A DNA stretch of 64,000 nucleotides, taken from positions 1-64,000 of the forward strand of contig JBGSKV010000042.1 in NCBI GenBank assembly GCA_041740975.1, read 5' to 3'. The stretch comes from JBGSKV01 sp041740975. GTDB lineage: Bacteria; Bdellovibrionota_B; Oligoflexia; Oligoflexales; JALZUQ01. Shown piece by piece: positions 43,425-52,619 of this stretch. Every line of letters starts with the position of its first letter. Position 1 is the stretch's first letter. The translations under genes and the position numbers were made by a program. The notes under the pieces were generated by a model, which was not told the DNA's origin, searched no databases, and worked only from the letters and a program-made list of their open reading frames with translations.

Positions 43425-45389
43425 AGTCACGCCTATATTCAAATATTTGTTGAGATTAGCAGCCTCTTGCTCGAATTTAGTTTGATTTCCAATCTTTTCG
43501 GCCGCCCATTCGGTACTTGCTAATTTGTAGCTGGCTTTTAGCGATAAAAATTCAAAAGGCTTGTAAGTCAGAGAAATCACCGCTCCCAACTGACCCCCAT
43601 TTGCTACTATATCGTTGGCGTCCGCCGCGGGTTTTGACCCACCGGTGGGCTCCGTTGGCGTGGTCCCTAAAATATTCACCAGGCGATAACCCGTTAACAA
43701 AGCATATGATCCAGATGCGCCGGCGCTAAAGTCGCCAGGAAAAGGGACGTTTACATTCATTTCGAATTTTGCGACTTGTTCGGCGCCGTAATCTGGGCTG
43801 CTCAGTCGGACACCTTCTTCCATCGCAAGCATATTGAAAGATCCTGTCAGTCCTAATCTGAAATCTGTGAACTGCTTGTTTGCGGAAAGAGAAGCGGCTA
43901 CTTGCGAAGCGGGGCTTGGTAATGGAAGCTTCGAATTTGGCGCAACATTGGCATTCATTTGTGCATTGGTATCTAACCCAATATCGAAGGTTGCCCAGGA
44001 TTTACGTAAACTCGCTTCAAACTTATGGGAGTTCACGACCGTTTCGTTTTTATCATTGAGCTGGCTAATATTAGAATATTTTAACGCAGCCACCACTTGT
44101 TGCACGGCCAGGTTCAGCCCAGCCTGAGCATTGTAGCTTCCACCATGTTTGAATGCGGGAAACGCCGGGACAAGCTGTAAATCACCCAGGAACTTTTTGT
44201 ATTCGAAGGAAGCGAGCATGGACCATGCGCTCGAAAGTGGAAACTCTGCAACAGGATTCAGAATAAAGGCCCCTGTCGACCCATCTATACCCGCAACTTC
44301 TATTTGTTCGGGAGTGATTTGGTCTGGCGCGTCGGCAGTGGAGGTGTTTGTTAGCTTGGTTCCGGAAGTGGTATTTTTTTTGAAGTCAACATCTGCATTT
44401 AACGCCAGATACCCCTGACCACTTTCCGATGGAGCAAAATTGTAACGGGCATTGGCATTTGCACCTGCCCCATAAGTAAAGATTTGAAAGCTATTCACCT
44501 TGAAACCATGAAACTCACTGTCGTCTGACTCGTACATTCCTATTAAGCGTGGAGTCGCACCAAAATCGAACCCCGCTTTGGGAGCGGCGACCACTTCAAC
44601 AGGTTTGACCGGGACTGGCGGCCCTTGTAGTGTTTGCGGATAGGGGCTTGGTTGATAAGCCGGATACATAGGCGGGGCATAAACTAAAGGCGGTGGCGCC
44701 ACGACGTTGTAACCCTGCATGTTGCTACTGCCGCCACGATCTTCTAGTCGGCGGCGTTTGCGAGCTTCATCCAATAGTCGTCTTTGAGAGAATCGAAGCT
44801 GGGGACTGACATTCTGCGCCAAACTCAAAAGTCTTTCTGCTTTTTCCCACCGCTGAGCCCGCATTTGGCAAACACCAGAGTAGTAAAGACCGTCTTGATA
44901 GTTTTTACTGCCGGCTGGTATGCGACTGAAGGCCTTTAGCGCTAATGCACAATTCCGAGTAGCGTACATCGCGAGACCGAAATTAAATGCCGAATGGACT
45001 GTTAAGACCCGTGTACCAACCCGACGATAAATAGCCGCAGCTTTCCGATACTCGCCAAGTGTGCTGAGAATATCAGCGTATAGGATCAGGCTTGGATTAT
45101 GATTAGGGTATTTCTTTATGACTGGCCGAAGTATTTTCACGGCAACTTCGAAACGTCCTTTACGATATGCCGATTGCGCTAGTTGGTAGTAGTCTGAAAC
45201 ACTGCGATTTGACGCTGACTTCACAGAAGACAATTTTTTTTGGGTATTCACTTTGACGTTGGAGTTTTTTGCCGGCGATTTCGCCGTAGTAGATTTTTTG
45301 ATTTTTGAGCCCTGAGCCACTTGCGCGCTGGCAAACACCAGGCTCGCTGTCCATATGACCCAGACAATTGTTTTAAAAAGGCTTTTCAT
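43407..45389 (-). CDS. Exported TPR and outer-membrane beta-barrel protein
   Basis: The 660-residue protein has a signal peptide (to about residue 26), a Lys/Ser/Thr-rich stretch, three to four TPR units (about 65-205, for example YYQLAQSAYRKGRFEVAVKIL), a Pro/Tyr-rich linker (PPPLVYAPPMYPAYQPSP) and a C-terminal barrel of about 390 residues ending in an aromatic (LSYSF). It likely sits in the outer membrane with the TPR part periplasmic. Last of a three-gene operon with the PP2C phosphatase. A second gene of the same architecture lies at 48425. Confidence 0.82.
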   Translation of the reverse strand: MKSLFKTIVWVIWTASLVFASAQVAQGSKIKKSTTAKSPAKNSNVKVNTQKKLSSVKSASNRSVSDYYQLAQSAYRKGRFEVAVKILRPVIKKYPNHNPSLILYADILSTLGEYRKAAAIYRRVGTRVLTVHSAFNFGLAMYATRNCALALKAFSRIPAGSKNYQDGLYYSGVCQMRAQRWEKAERLLSLAQNVSPQLRFSQRRLLDEARKRRRLEDRGGSSNMQGYNVVAPPPLVYAPPMYPAYQPSPYPQTLQGPPVPVKPVEVVAAPKAGFDFGATPRLIGMYESDDSEFHGFKVNSFQIFTYGAGANANARYNFAPSESGQGYLALNADVDFKKNTTSGTKLTNTSTADAPDQITPEQIEVAGIDGSTGAFILNPVAEFPLSSAWSMLASFEYKKFLGDLQLVPAFPAFKHGGSYNAQAGLNLAVQQVVAALKYSNISQLNDKNETVVNSHKFEASLRKSWATFDIGLDTNAQMNANVAPNSKLPLPSPASQVAASLSANKQFTDFRLGLTGSFNMLAMEEGVRLSSPDYGAEQVAKFEMNVNVPFPGDFSAGASGSYALLTGYRLVNILGTTPTEPTGGSKPAADANDIVANGGQLGAVISLTYKPFEFLSLKASYKLASTEWAAEKIGNQTKFEQEAANLNKYLNIGVTLSYSF

Positions 45390-45399
45390 AGCAGCCTAT

Positions 45400-46659
45400 C
45401 TAATCAAAAACGACTTCAGGATATTTTTCTTGCGCGATTTTCGCGGCATCCTGATGTGACATTTGGTTAGCTCTCTGCTGCCAGTAGAAAATTTCGGGCT
45501 GATAGTCAAATTGATAAAGAGGTGCGATAAGAGGTAGTTCGGCAAGAATCGCTTGAATGGCTGCAGGATCACTTTGTTTGATTCGCAACATACTCACCGC
45601 ACGTTTAAATGTAATGACATCTACGACTTTTGGATTGTCGATTTGAAAACTATCACAAGTAGCGATATTCGCTTCAGACTGAGCTTGTTCATAACAATTG
45701 AATAGATCTAACAAGTTTAGTTGAGTAACGTTGTCGTAGGCAAATGCAACTCGCTTGCCCGAAAGCGAATCTTTCATGTAACTTAATCGTGCCATTAAAG
45801 CTGCATAGATGGGCGCATTGTTCGGCAACACCTTCTGCATGGCCCGCGTTCCCAAATGAAAACAACCTTCATAGAGATTGGCCGGCTTCATCCACCCAAT
45901 TGGTCGGCGACGCGCTATCCACGCTGGATCCCAAGCCAATAATCTCTCGAATTCAGTGTTACCGACGGATTGTGCCTGAATAAATCCTTCCAATGCTCCC
46001 GTTTGCTTTCGCCAAATTTGAATCCAAGCTAGATAACGACAATCCGCAACTCCCGGTATGGAGGCATTGCCATTCAAAACCTTTTGCGGCATTTTTTCCA
46101 TTTCACCATCAGCGTTGAAAGCATGGGCTCGAAGGTAAGGTAACCAGGTTGGCAATAACTTCGGATTTTTATTCACTTCTTTGATGATGTAAGGCAAGTT
46201 TCTTTTGATAAAAACAGCCAAATCGTCATAATTATTGCTCACCAGCAATTCATGGGCAGTTTTGGGGGTTGGTTTTTTGCTGGAAAACAATACACCGGTC
46301 GCCACGGCGCCATTTTCACTAAAATAATATACTGTTGCCAAGAATATGCAAATTGCACCGGCACTCCAGCCGATGACTTTTTTGCTGAATACTGATTTAG
46401 CAAAGGCGATTTTTACAGGTTCGACAGATGCGAGGCTGACCCCCCAATCTCCATTGTCTTTAGCGATTACCTTAGATACTTCAGGATAATACTTACGAAG
46501 TCGACCGTAGTCTCCGAGCTGAATCCATTTGCTACAGTTTCCGGAAATTTCATCTTCAGCATTGCTTTGCGCGCTTTTTGAATATTTCTTCACCTCTTCA
46601 AGCGTCATCGGACCCTTGAATGTGTAGACATTATGTCTAATGAGATAAAGACGTTTCAT
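45400..46659 (-). CDS. Membrane protein with N-terminal GYF-like domain, unknown function
   Basis: The 419-residue protein's first 65 residues (MKRLYLIRHNVYTFKGPMTLEEV to WIQLGDYGRLRKYYPEV) resemble the GYF_2-type domain found at the N terminus of bacterial membrane proteins. A single helix at about 96-113 divides it from a helical C-terminal part of about 300 residues with cysteines. Placed six bases after the PP2C gene and ten before the TPR-barrel gene, it could be the link between a cytoplasmic phosphatase and an envelope protein. That role is inference. Confidence 0.7.
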   Translation of the reverse strand: MKRLYLIRHNVYTFKGPMTLEEVKKYSKSAQSNAEDEISGNCSKWIQLGDYGRLRKYYPEVSKVIAKDNGDWGVSLASVEPVKIAFAKSVFSKKVIGWSAGAICIFLATVYYFSENGAVATGVLFSSKKPTPKTAHELLVSNNYDDLAVFIKRNLPYIIKEVNKNPKLLPTWLPYLRAHAFNADGEMEKMPQKVLNGNASIPGVADCRYLAWIQIWRKQTGALEGFIQAQSVGNTEFERLLAWDPAWIARRRPIGWMKPANLYEGCFHLGTRAMQKVLPNNAPIYAALMARLSYMKDSLSGKRVAFAYDNVTQLNLLDLFNCYEQAQSEANIATCDSFQIDNPKVVDVITFKRAVSMLRIKQSDPAAIQAILAELPLIAPLYQFDYQPEIFYWQQRANQMSHQDAAKIAQEKYPEVVFD

Positions 46660-46665
46660 ATTCTG

Positions 46666-47394
46666 TTAGGCCTCGATATGGGAAAGCAATACGGTAATAT
46701 TGTCTTGTCCACCATTTTTGTTCGCTTCTTTGATTAAAATGCTTGGAATTCTTTCAAATCGACGGAAGTTTTCCGCAATGATCTGGGCTATGCGCTTTTC
46801 TTTGACCATTCCATAGAGGCCATCCGAACAGGTGAGAAATAATTGATTATGCTGCAGCGGGATTTCGTAAACGTCAACATCAAGTTCTGACATCAGCCCC
46901 ACTGCTTTGACTAGGGCGTCTTGTTTGGCGTTAAGTATATTTTCGGTTGGTTCGATCCATCCGCGTTTCACAAAAACTTCAATGCTATGATCAACTGTCA
47001 GTTGCCACATGTTGCCATCGTAATAGAGATAAGTTCTACTATCTCCAATGTGACCAATGTGTAATTTATTGCTTCCAAAAGCCAGGCAGTTTATCGTTGT
47101 GCCCATGCCAGCAATTTCAGGTTGTTTCTTACCTTCTTGAATCAGCGCTTTGTTCGCTCGATCGATACCGTTGGCAATGATAACAGGTAGTTCATCATGG
47201 GCGATGTGCTCGGCTTCCATAAAGTAGCTTCGAATAACTTCCACAGCGGTGCTTGACGCAACTTCGCCACCTTTGCGACCGCCAATTCCATCCGCAACAA
47301 TTCCTAAACCTTGACTCGCATCATAATAGATACTGTCTTGATTGTTTTTTCTGCGCCTGCCGACGTTTGTGTCGCCAACCATTCTTAATCGCAA
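46666..47394 (-). CDS. PP2C-family Ser/Thr protein phosphatase
   Basis: Metal-dependent phosphatase that reverses Ser/Thr phosphorylation. Motifs: GRRRKNNQDS, VADGIGGRKGG (metal aspartate in DGIGG), GHIGDSRTYLY, TCSDGLYGMV and GGQDNITVLL. The start is chosen as TTG at 47394 (242 residues) because GAGGAG lies six bases upstream; a GTG at 47421 adds nine residues but has no clear ribosome site. First gene of an operon with a GYF-like membrane protein and a TPR-barrel protein. Likely counterpart of the kinases at 38.4 and 52.6 kb. Confidence 0.92.
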   Translation of the reverse strand: MRLRMVGDTNVGRRRKNNQDSIYYDASQGLGIVADGIGGRKGGEVASSTAVEVIRSYFMEAEHIAHDELPVIIANGIDRANKALIQEGKKQPEIAGMGTTINCLAFGSNKLHIGHIGDSRTYLYYDGNMWQLTVDHSIEVFVKRGWIEPTENILNAKQDALVKAVGLMSELDVDVYEIPLQHNQLFLTCSDGLYGMVKEKRIAQIIAENFRRFERIPSILIKEANKNGGQDNITVLLSHIEA

Positions 47395-47528
47395 AGCCTG
47401 CTCCTCATAAAGAGTCTCCACTTTCCATCGGAGCTTTATTTAACGACTTAAATTTACAGAGGAATATTGTCTTTTTCGTCTATTGAAGGATGCCTAACAA
47501 AGGGCATTTTAGCGAATAATATTGCCGT

Positions 47529-48425
47529 CTATGACCCCTGAATAAGTCCAGCTGGATTCGGAGAATATACCCATCCCCCATCTTCGGAGAAGTGACGGGG
47601 TGGCTGATCGGTCTGATTTCGTTCGTGAAGATAGGCAACCACAGCCGCAATGAAGGCATGAAACGTTTCCACACTACCTCGCGCGAGCAACGCATCTTCG
47701 AACGAAAAAGTTTCGGCATGCAAACCCGATTCCACGAATGCATCGAAGATCACTTCTCGACGCTCTTGCCCCACACCAAATTTTCGGTATTCTAACGCCA
47801 CCTCAGAGGGGAGGCTGAGTTGCTCACAAAATAGTTCCAGCGCCAGCGGAACAGACGTTTCTTTCAGAATAATCGGAACATCCAAGGACATCAGTCGCCG
47901 CTGCAAAGTCGCGGCCCTCGTAACAAGTGGTGCCATGCTTGGGTTGTAGGAAAGATGTCTTCCGCGACCATGTTCCAGATTCTGCAGCGCATCCCATAGC
48001 CGCTGCGCTTGAGGATTTATTGGCTTACGCTTTTTCTTTTTGCTTCGCTGCGCAGATTCGTTGGAAGTTGAGTCTGAATTCTTTTCGCGTATTTTTTCTT
48101 GAATTGCGAGCATGTAAGCGACTTCAACGTCTTCACATTTCCAGGCCCCTGGACACGTCGGACGCACACAACGAGCACAAGGTGGTAACGTAAGAGGGCA
48201 ATCAATAAAGACCGCGTCAAACGGCCCTTCTGAGCCTAAGATGTCTACTAAACGCTCATCAGAAAATACGGTGCCAACTGAGCCAATTTTTTCATATACT
48301 CCACTCAGTGCAAACTGATTGGATTTTTCACACGAAAGAATCACTAAAGCGGTCTTACTAGCATTCGCCCCAGATAGGTGTATGCCAGCGACTCGTGAAG
48401 ATGGTTGGATCAATACTTTTGACAA
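47529..48425 (-). CDS. DUF429-like (RNase H-fold) protein with Cys cluster
   Basis: The 298-residue protein has a DUF429-like layout: an N-terminal VAGIHLSGAN strand-loop, FIDCPLTLPP, and a C-terminal HAFIAAVVAYL helix. The first motif normally carries Asp (G-x-D); here it is His16, so the active site may be altered or lost. A cluster at C76, C83, C86, C91 and C97 could bind metal. A charged insert (about 112-140, KKKKRK) is extra. TTG start at 48425, next to the start of the divergent TPR-barrel gene. Function unknown. Confidence 0.68.
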   Translation of the reverse strand: MSKVLIQPSSRVAGIHLSGANASKTALVILSCEKSNQFALSGVYEKIGSVGTVFSDERLVDILGSEGPFDAVFIDCPLTLPPCARCVRPTCPGAWKCEDVEVAYMLAIQEKIREKNSDSTSNESAQRSKKKKRKPINPQAQRLWDALQNLEHGRGRHLSYNPSMAPLVTRAATLQRRLMSLDVPIILKETSVPLALELFCEQLSLPSEVALEYRKFGVGQERREVIFDAFVESGLHAETFSFEDALLARGSVETFHAFIAAVVAYLHERNQTDQPPRHFSEDGGWVYSPNPAGLIQGS

Positions 48426-50197
48426 TGTGCGTTTCCCAAAATCGATTCGTTACTCTTAAGGTCAGACTATCATATTGCCTTTTGGTATTGATATTTTTTG
48501 TGGGCATTTTTTTGGGGTCAGTTCCTGCCGAGGCCGCACCAGCCAATTTGACACGCGCCCGCTACTTCTATGGACGAGGTGACTATCCAAAGGCCATCAT
48601 CCAATATAAAAAGTATTTGAAGTACTCTCCAAAAGACGTCCAAGCATGGAATGAGCTTGCCGCGGCCACCTACAAAGTCGGCCTACCTCGCCGCGCATTG
48701 CGGTACTTGCGAAATGTCGAAAAATCAACGCAGTTCCTATCTTACAACTATTACTTTCAAGGCCTTTGTTATTCGATGGAAAATAGCCCCGAACGAGCCA
48801 AACAATATTTGGCGAAGGCGGCTTTATACAATGATCAGTTTGGAGCAAATGCCTCCTTTGAATTAGGTGTCATGGCGATCAATGCCAATCAGCGCACGGA
48901 AGCCATCCAACATTTGTCCCGCTATCTAGCGTTGCAACCACGAGGTACGTACGCACGCCAAGCTTATGCCATGTTGGCCGTAGCGAGAGATTCGAGTCGC
49001 GAATTGATTCCAACCATTGGGCATACGCATCCGGATCGAGAGCAAGCGTTATATCGATACAGTAAACTTTCACTTTTTGACTATCCTCACTACTGGTACA
49101 TGCAACTTGGTTACCAAAATACTTTCGAATCGGAATTTCAGCCAAGTGAAGGCAATACCTTGTCCGAGTCGTCTTTCTTAAGGCAAGCTATCGTTGCCAA
49201 TTTGGGATTCGGAATTGGACCTATTAAACAAGAAAATGTTTCAGGCTGGCTGGGATATTCGTATCAACAACGATATTTCACGGATTCTACGCGTTTTGAC
49301 GAGTATTTTGATGACTGGTCTGATTTTGGCTATCAACCTTTCCGGATGGACTTATTGCAAAGAAAGCATATTTTGTATGGAGACGTACGCCGAAGTTTTG
49401 GCGATAAATTCTATTTGGGCTTGTATGGTCGTTTAGAGTTTGAATACAGAGGATCGCAACTTCTCGGCTCGCCCGATGATCAAGAAATCCGAAAAGTCTT
49501 TCCTATTTCGCAAGGGTTTATCTTAATTCCCTGGGTTGGATACAACTGGAACGAAAATTCACGTAGCTTGACTTACGTCTATTCGAGAAAACTGATTCAA
49601 AAAGACGGGCCCGAATTTTCAAATCAAACTTATTATTTTTCAGACGAGTCCGTCCCCATGCAGGATCGTTTAAGTTTTGGCATCAGTCATGCTTACGACA
49701 TTCCAAAATATGACTTGGAGTTGAACGCCGAAGTTTTTCGCTATTCTTTTACTTATAATAATCAATGGCTGGACTATATCCGCTGGGGTTTTATTCTGGG
49801 CGGCGAACACAAAATCCTACCGAAGTTTGATGGTAATTTTTTCATTGGCTACTACGCAGATACCTATAAGCTTGATATTCCGCGGGTTGGCCCATGCGCG
49901 CGAAAACTCGCAGGTACTGCCGGAGGTTCACTGGATGTGAGTAATCCGACCTTATGTGCAAGAAATGACCAAGGCTTCTTAGTGCAAGGTGGGTTTCAAT
50001 GGAACTATAGCCCCTTCCACCGCCTCGGAGCCTATGTTTCCTTCGTTAAGAACAGCAACGCCGAACTGCAAGAATACGACAATCAGAAAGTCGAAGTAAA
50101 ACTCATTGGCACGATTGCGTTTCCGGGGGTCAACCGTGTTTTGCGCTTTGCAGAACGGTTTGGCGACTCGGCTTTCACGAAAGACCACGACAATTAG
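48425..50197 (+). CDS. Exported TPR and outer-membrane beta-barrel protein (second copy of the architecture)
   Basis: The protein has about 590 residues. A long hydrophobic signal (SYCLLVLIFFVGIFLGSVPAEA) is followed by TPR-like repeats (about 45-215, for example ARYFYGRGDYPKAIIQYKKYLKYSP), then a barrel of about 350 residues rich in Tyr, Phe and Gly. Start uncertain: ATG at 48425 is the nearest before the signal, with GTG 48395 and ATG 48401 upstream and no strong ribosome site at any. It is divergent from the DUF429-like gene with starts that touch, so promoters must lie inside the opposite gene. A 3' hairpin follows. Confidence 0.82.
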   Translation: MCVSQNRFVTLKVRLSYCLLVLIFFVGIFLGSVPAEAAPANLTRARYFYGRGDYPKAIIQYKKYLKYSPKDVQAWNELAAATYKVGLPRRALRYLRNVEKSTQFLSYNYYFQGLCYSMENSPERAKQYLAKAALYNDQFGANASFELGVMAINANQRTEAIQHLSRYLALQPRGTYARQAYAMLAVARDSSRELIPTIGHTHPDREQALYRYSKLSLFDYPHYWYMQLGYQNTFESEFQPSEGNTLSESSFLRQAIVANLGFGIGPIKQENVSGWLGYSYQQRYFTDSTRFDEYFDDWSDFGYQPFRMDLLQRKHILYGDVRRSFGDKFYLGLYGRLEFEYRGSQLLGSPDDQEIRKVFPISQGFILIPWVGYNWNENSRSLTYVYSRKLIQKDGPEFSNQTYYFSDESVPMQDRLSFGISHAYDIPKYDLELNAEVFRYSFTYNNQWLDYIRWGFILGGEHKILPKFDGNFFIGYYADTYKLDIPRVGPCARKLAGTAGGSLDVSNPTLCARNDQGFLVQGGFQWNYSPFHRLGAYVSFVKNSNAELQEYDNQKVEVKLIGTIAFPGVNRVLRFAERFGDSAFTKDHDN

Positions 50198-50223
50198 GAC
50201 TTGCCAGCGAAGCTGGCTAGTCC
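50197..50223 (+). terminator. Hairpin after the TPR-barrel gene
   Basis: GGACTTGCCAGC (50197-50208), GAA loop, GCTGGCTAGTCC (50212-50223): 11 paired bases and one mismatch, starting within the stop codon. There is no T tract, so it may protect the 3' end or act with Rho instead of being a classical terminator. Confidence 0.5.
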
Positions 50224-50273
50224 GTATCCAGAGCGATCGAGCTTTCATGAGATTGCTCGGAATGACGACGCTA

Positions 50274-50302
50274 TTGCGACAAATAACAGGTAAGATTATA
50301 AT
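50274..50302 (+). promoter_or_regulatory. Sigma-70 promoter of the PilZ operon
   Basis: TTGCGA (50274-50279), a 17-bp spacer and a perfect TATAAT (50297-50302), about 20 bp before the PilZ gene. This is the clearest full promoter in the window. Confidence 0.75.
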
Positions 50303-50322
50303 AGAATGTTAGGAAAAAATTT

Positions 50323-50949
50323 ATGTCGCTCGACCCATCAAAGATTCAGCTCATCAAAGACTCTTTGGCCCGTAAGGAGCCCATTTTTTTTTCCAGTAGT
50401 GGACTCGACATCACTTTTCAGTCTCGCATTCTGGAGTTCAATGAAAAGTATTTACTGATAAAAAACACGGTCACTCCTCAACACATTCATAAATTCGTGC
50501 AATCTGATAAATTTAATGTCCGAATTCAAATGGTAGTGTTTGAATCTACGGTTTTGGAAAGTGATGGGCAAGACATTCGACTCCCTCTCACCAATGCAAT
50601 CGTCATCGAGGATATTCGGCAGTCCACTCGTATTTCTTTCAAAGACAAAGACAACGTCTATTGCCAGATTCTTAATCCATTCGACCAACAAACATATATC
50701 GCAAAAGGCATCATGGACCTTTCCGAATCCGGCCTATCTATTTGCACAAATTTTGATTCCAAATTGTTTAGTCCTGGCGTCTGTATTGAAAAAATGATGC
50801 TCTATATACATGGCCATGAATATGAAGATCAGTCGGGTGAAGTTATTTACAAACGAAAGTTCATGGATACGAATAGAAAGATAAAACTGCAAGTGGGCAT
50901 TAAGTTCCACACGCAACTGCGTCACAATATTAGTGAGCTGCAAACTTGA
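50323..50949 (+). CDS. PilZ domain protein, probable cyclic-di-GMP receptor
   Basis: The 208-residue protein has an N-terminal YcgR-like beta domain (about 1-95) and a PilZ domain with RQSTR (R99, R103) and DLSESG (132-137). These match the RxxxR and D/NxSxxG cyclic-di-GMP motifs. ATG at 50323 with AGGA about eight bases upstream and a good promoter. It overlaps the downstream 5'-nucleotidase gene by four bases. The target process (motility, secretion or envelope) is not visible. Confidence 0.88.
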   Translation: MSLDPSKIQLIKDSLARKEPIFFSSSGLDITFQSRILEFNEKYLLIKNTVTPQHIHKFVQSDKFNVRIQMVVFESTVLESDGQDIRLPLTNAIVIEDIRQSTRISFKDKDNVYCQILNPFDQQTYIAKGIMDLSESGLSICTNFDSKLFSPGVCIEKMMLYIHGHEYEDQSGEVIYKRKFMDTNRKIKLQVGIKFHTQLRHNISELQT

Positions 50950-52433
50950 AATCACTCATAAAAAAGCCTGGCGAGACGAAGGTCTCGACCAGCAATTTGC
51001 GTAAATCCCAGCGTATTTATACGATTCGCTCCCTTAATCAGGCTAAGATTAAAGCCATTGGCTACGACATGGATCACACGATCGCAATCTATAATCGCGA
51101 AAATTTCGAGACACTCGCTTTTCGCGAAACATTGAAAAAATTCATCGAACGAGGTTATCCTGAAGAACTGTCACAGCTTGAATTTGATCCGAACTTCGTT
51201 CAGCGCGGACTTTTAGTAGATCGCCAACGTGGAAACTTACTTAAAGTCGACTGCCATAAATATGTGAAAATCGCCTATCATGGCCATACTATTCTGAGTC
51301 GGGAAGATCGCCACAAAATATACAATAGTAAGAGCTACAGAGCCCAAGACTTTTTGTCTGTCGATACCTTTTTTGCGTTGAGCGAAGTGCAGCTGTTCAC
51401 GGAAATAGTCGACTACATGACCAAGAATCCGAAATCAATTAAGAAAACCTTTGAAGAAGTCTACGCGGATCTGCGCCTCTACATTGACGAAAGTCATCGG
51501 GACGGCAGTATTAAAGACCAAGTTTTGCTTACTCCCGAAAAATATTTTATTCGCGACAAGCACTTACCAACAACTCTCATTCGGCAGATTGAGTCTGGAA
51601 AATCGCTATTTTTACTAACTAACTCGCAGTGGGCGTACACCAACGCTGTCATGGAGTTCGTTCTCGGCAATGACCACGAATACTTTTCTAACTGGCGCGA
51701 TTTTTTTGAGTTTGTCATCGTCGGCGCTAGTAAGCCAGATTTTTTTACGGGTTCGCAACCTTTTTTGGAAGTGTTGCCCGACTCCAATAATTTAAAAGTC
51801 GTAAATGGAACGTTGCGAACCGAAAAAATTTATATGGGCGGCAATGCAAAGCTCTTTGAAAAGCTAACGAAGTTTTCAGGTGACGAAATCTTGTATATCG
51901 GCGACCATATTTATGGTGATATCATGACTTCGAAGGATCACTTGAATTGGCGAACTGCTTTGATTGTCGAAGAACTCGCGCAGGAAATGGACAAACTCGA
52001 GGATCTCGAAACAATCAAACAGAAAATTATAAGCAAGTTGAGTGAAAAAGAATCCCTGGAAGAAGCGATTCAAATCTTGCGTTCTCGTATTTCAGCTAAT
52101 GAGCATCAGATTCACCTGGCTCAAAAGAAAAGCGACCCGAAGAAAATCTCCAGACTCCAAGATGAAAACGCTAAGAATCAGGAGCAGGTCGATGACCTGG
52201 CGGCAGAAATTGCCGAGCTCAACGCCAGCATTGATCAAATGATTTCGACTCGTTCCCGCACGATCCACCCAGTATGGGGGGAGCTCATGAAAACGGGTTT
52301 CGAGAACAGCCGGTTTGCCGACCAGGTCCGAGACTACGCCTGTGTTTACACCAGCCGAGTTTCGAACTTTAGGTTCTATAGCCAAAATAAAATCTTCATT
52401 GCTTCTTATGATGCTATGCCTCATGAATTTTAG
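50946..52433 (+). CDS. HAD-IG family 5'-nucleotidase
   Basis: The 495-residue protein resembles cytosolic purine 5'-nucleotidases. Nucleophile motif GYDMDHT (D41, D43), then LKKFIERGYP, FDPNFVQRGLLVDRQRGNLLKVD, LLTNSQWAYT and IGDHIYGDI. A charged coiled coil (about 365-435) is inserted before the C-terminal GFENSRFADQVRDYACVYTS. TTG start at 50946 overlaps the PilZ stop, so translation is coupled. A nucleotide-pool or signalling role is possible. Confidence 0.9.
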   Translation: MKSLIKKPGETKVSTSNLRKSQRIYTIRSLNQAKIKAIGYDMDHTIAIYNRENFETLAFRETLKKFIERGYPEELSQLEFDPNFVQRGLLVDRQRGNLLKVDCHKYVKIAYHGHTILSREDRHKIYNSKSYRAQDFLSVDTFFALSEVQLFTEIVDYMTKNPKSIKKTFEEVYADLRLYIDESHRDGSIKDQVLLTPEKYFIRDKHLPTTLIRQIESGKSLFLLTNSQWAYTNAVMEFVLGNDHEYFSNWRDFFEFVIVGASKPDFFTGSQPFLEVLPDSNNLKVVNGTLRTEKIYMGGNAKLFEKLTKFSGDEILYIGDHIYGDIMTSKDHLNWRTALIVEELAQEMDKLEDLETIKQKIISKLSEKESLEEAIQILRSRISANEHQIHLAQKKSDPKKISRLQDENAKNQEQVDDLAAEIAELNASIDQMISTRSRTIHPVWGELMKTGFENSRFADQVRDYACVYTSRVSNFRFYSQNKIFIASYDAMPHEF

Positions 52434-52619
52434 GCAAAGTATGAGTTATTTTGGCTTTTACCAACTTTCGTTTGATCTCACATTTGCACCCCGAAATACC
52501 CTCGCGATGAGTATCCTAAGCCACTATTTCCGTTAAATTTTTTCAAACTTCACCGATAAGTTGAGAGTAGGACACTAACTGCTTTTGGCAAGTTTGAACT
52601 TGTCTCGGAATCATCTTCG

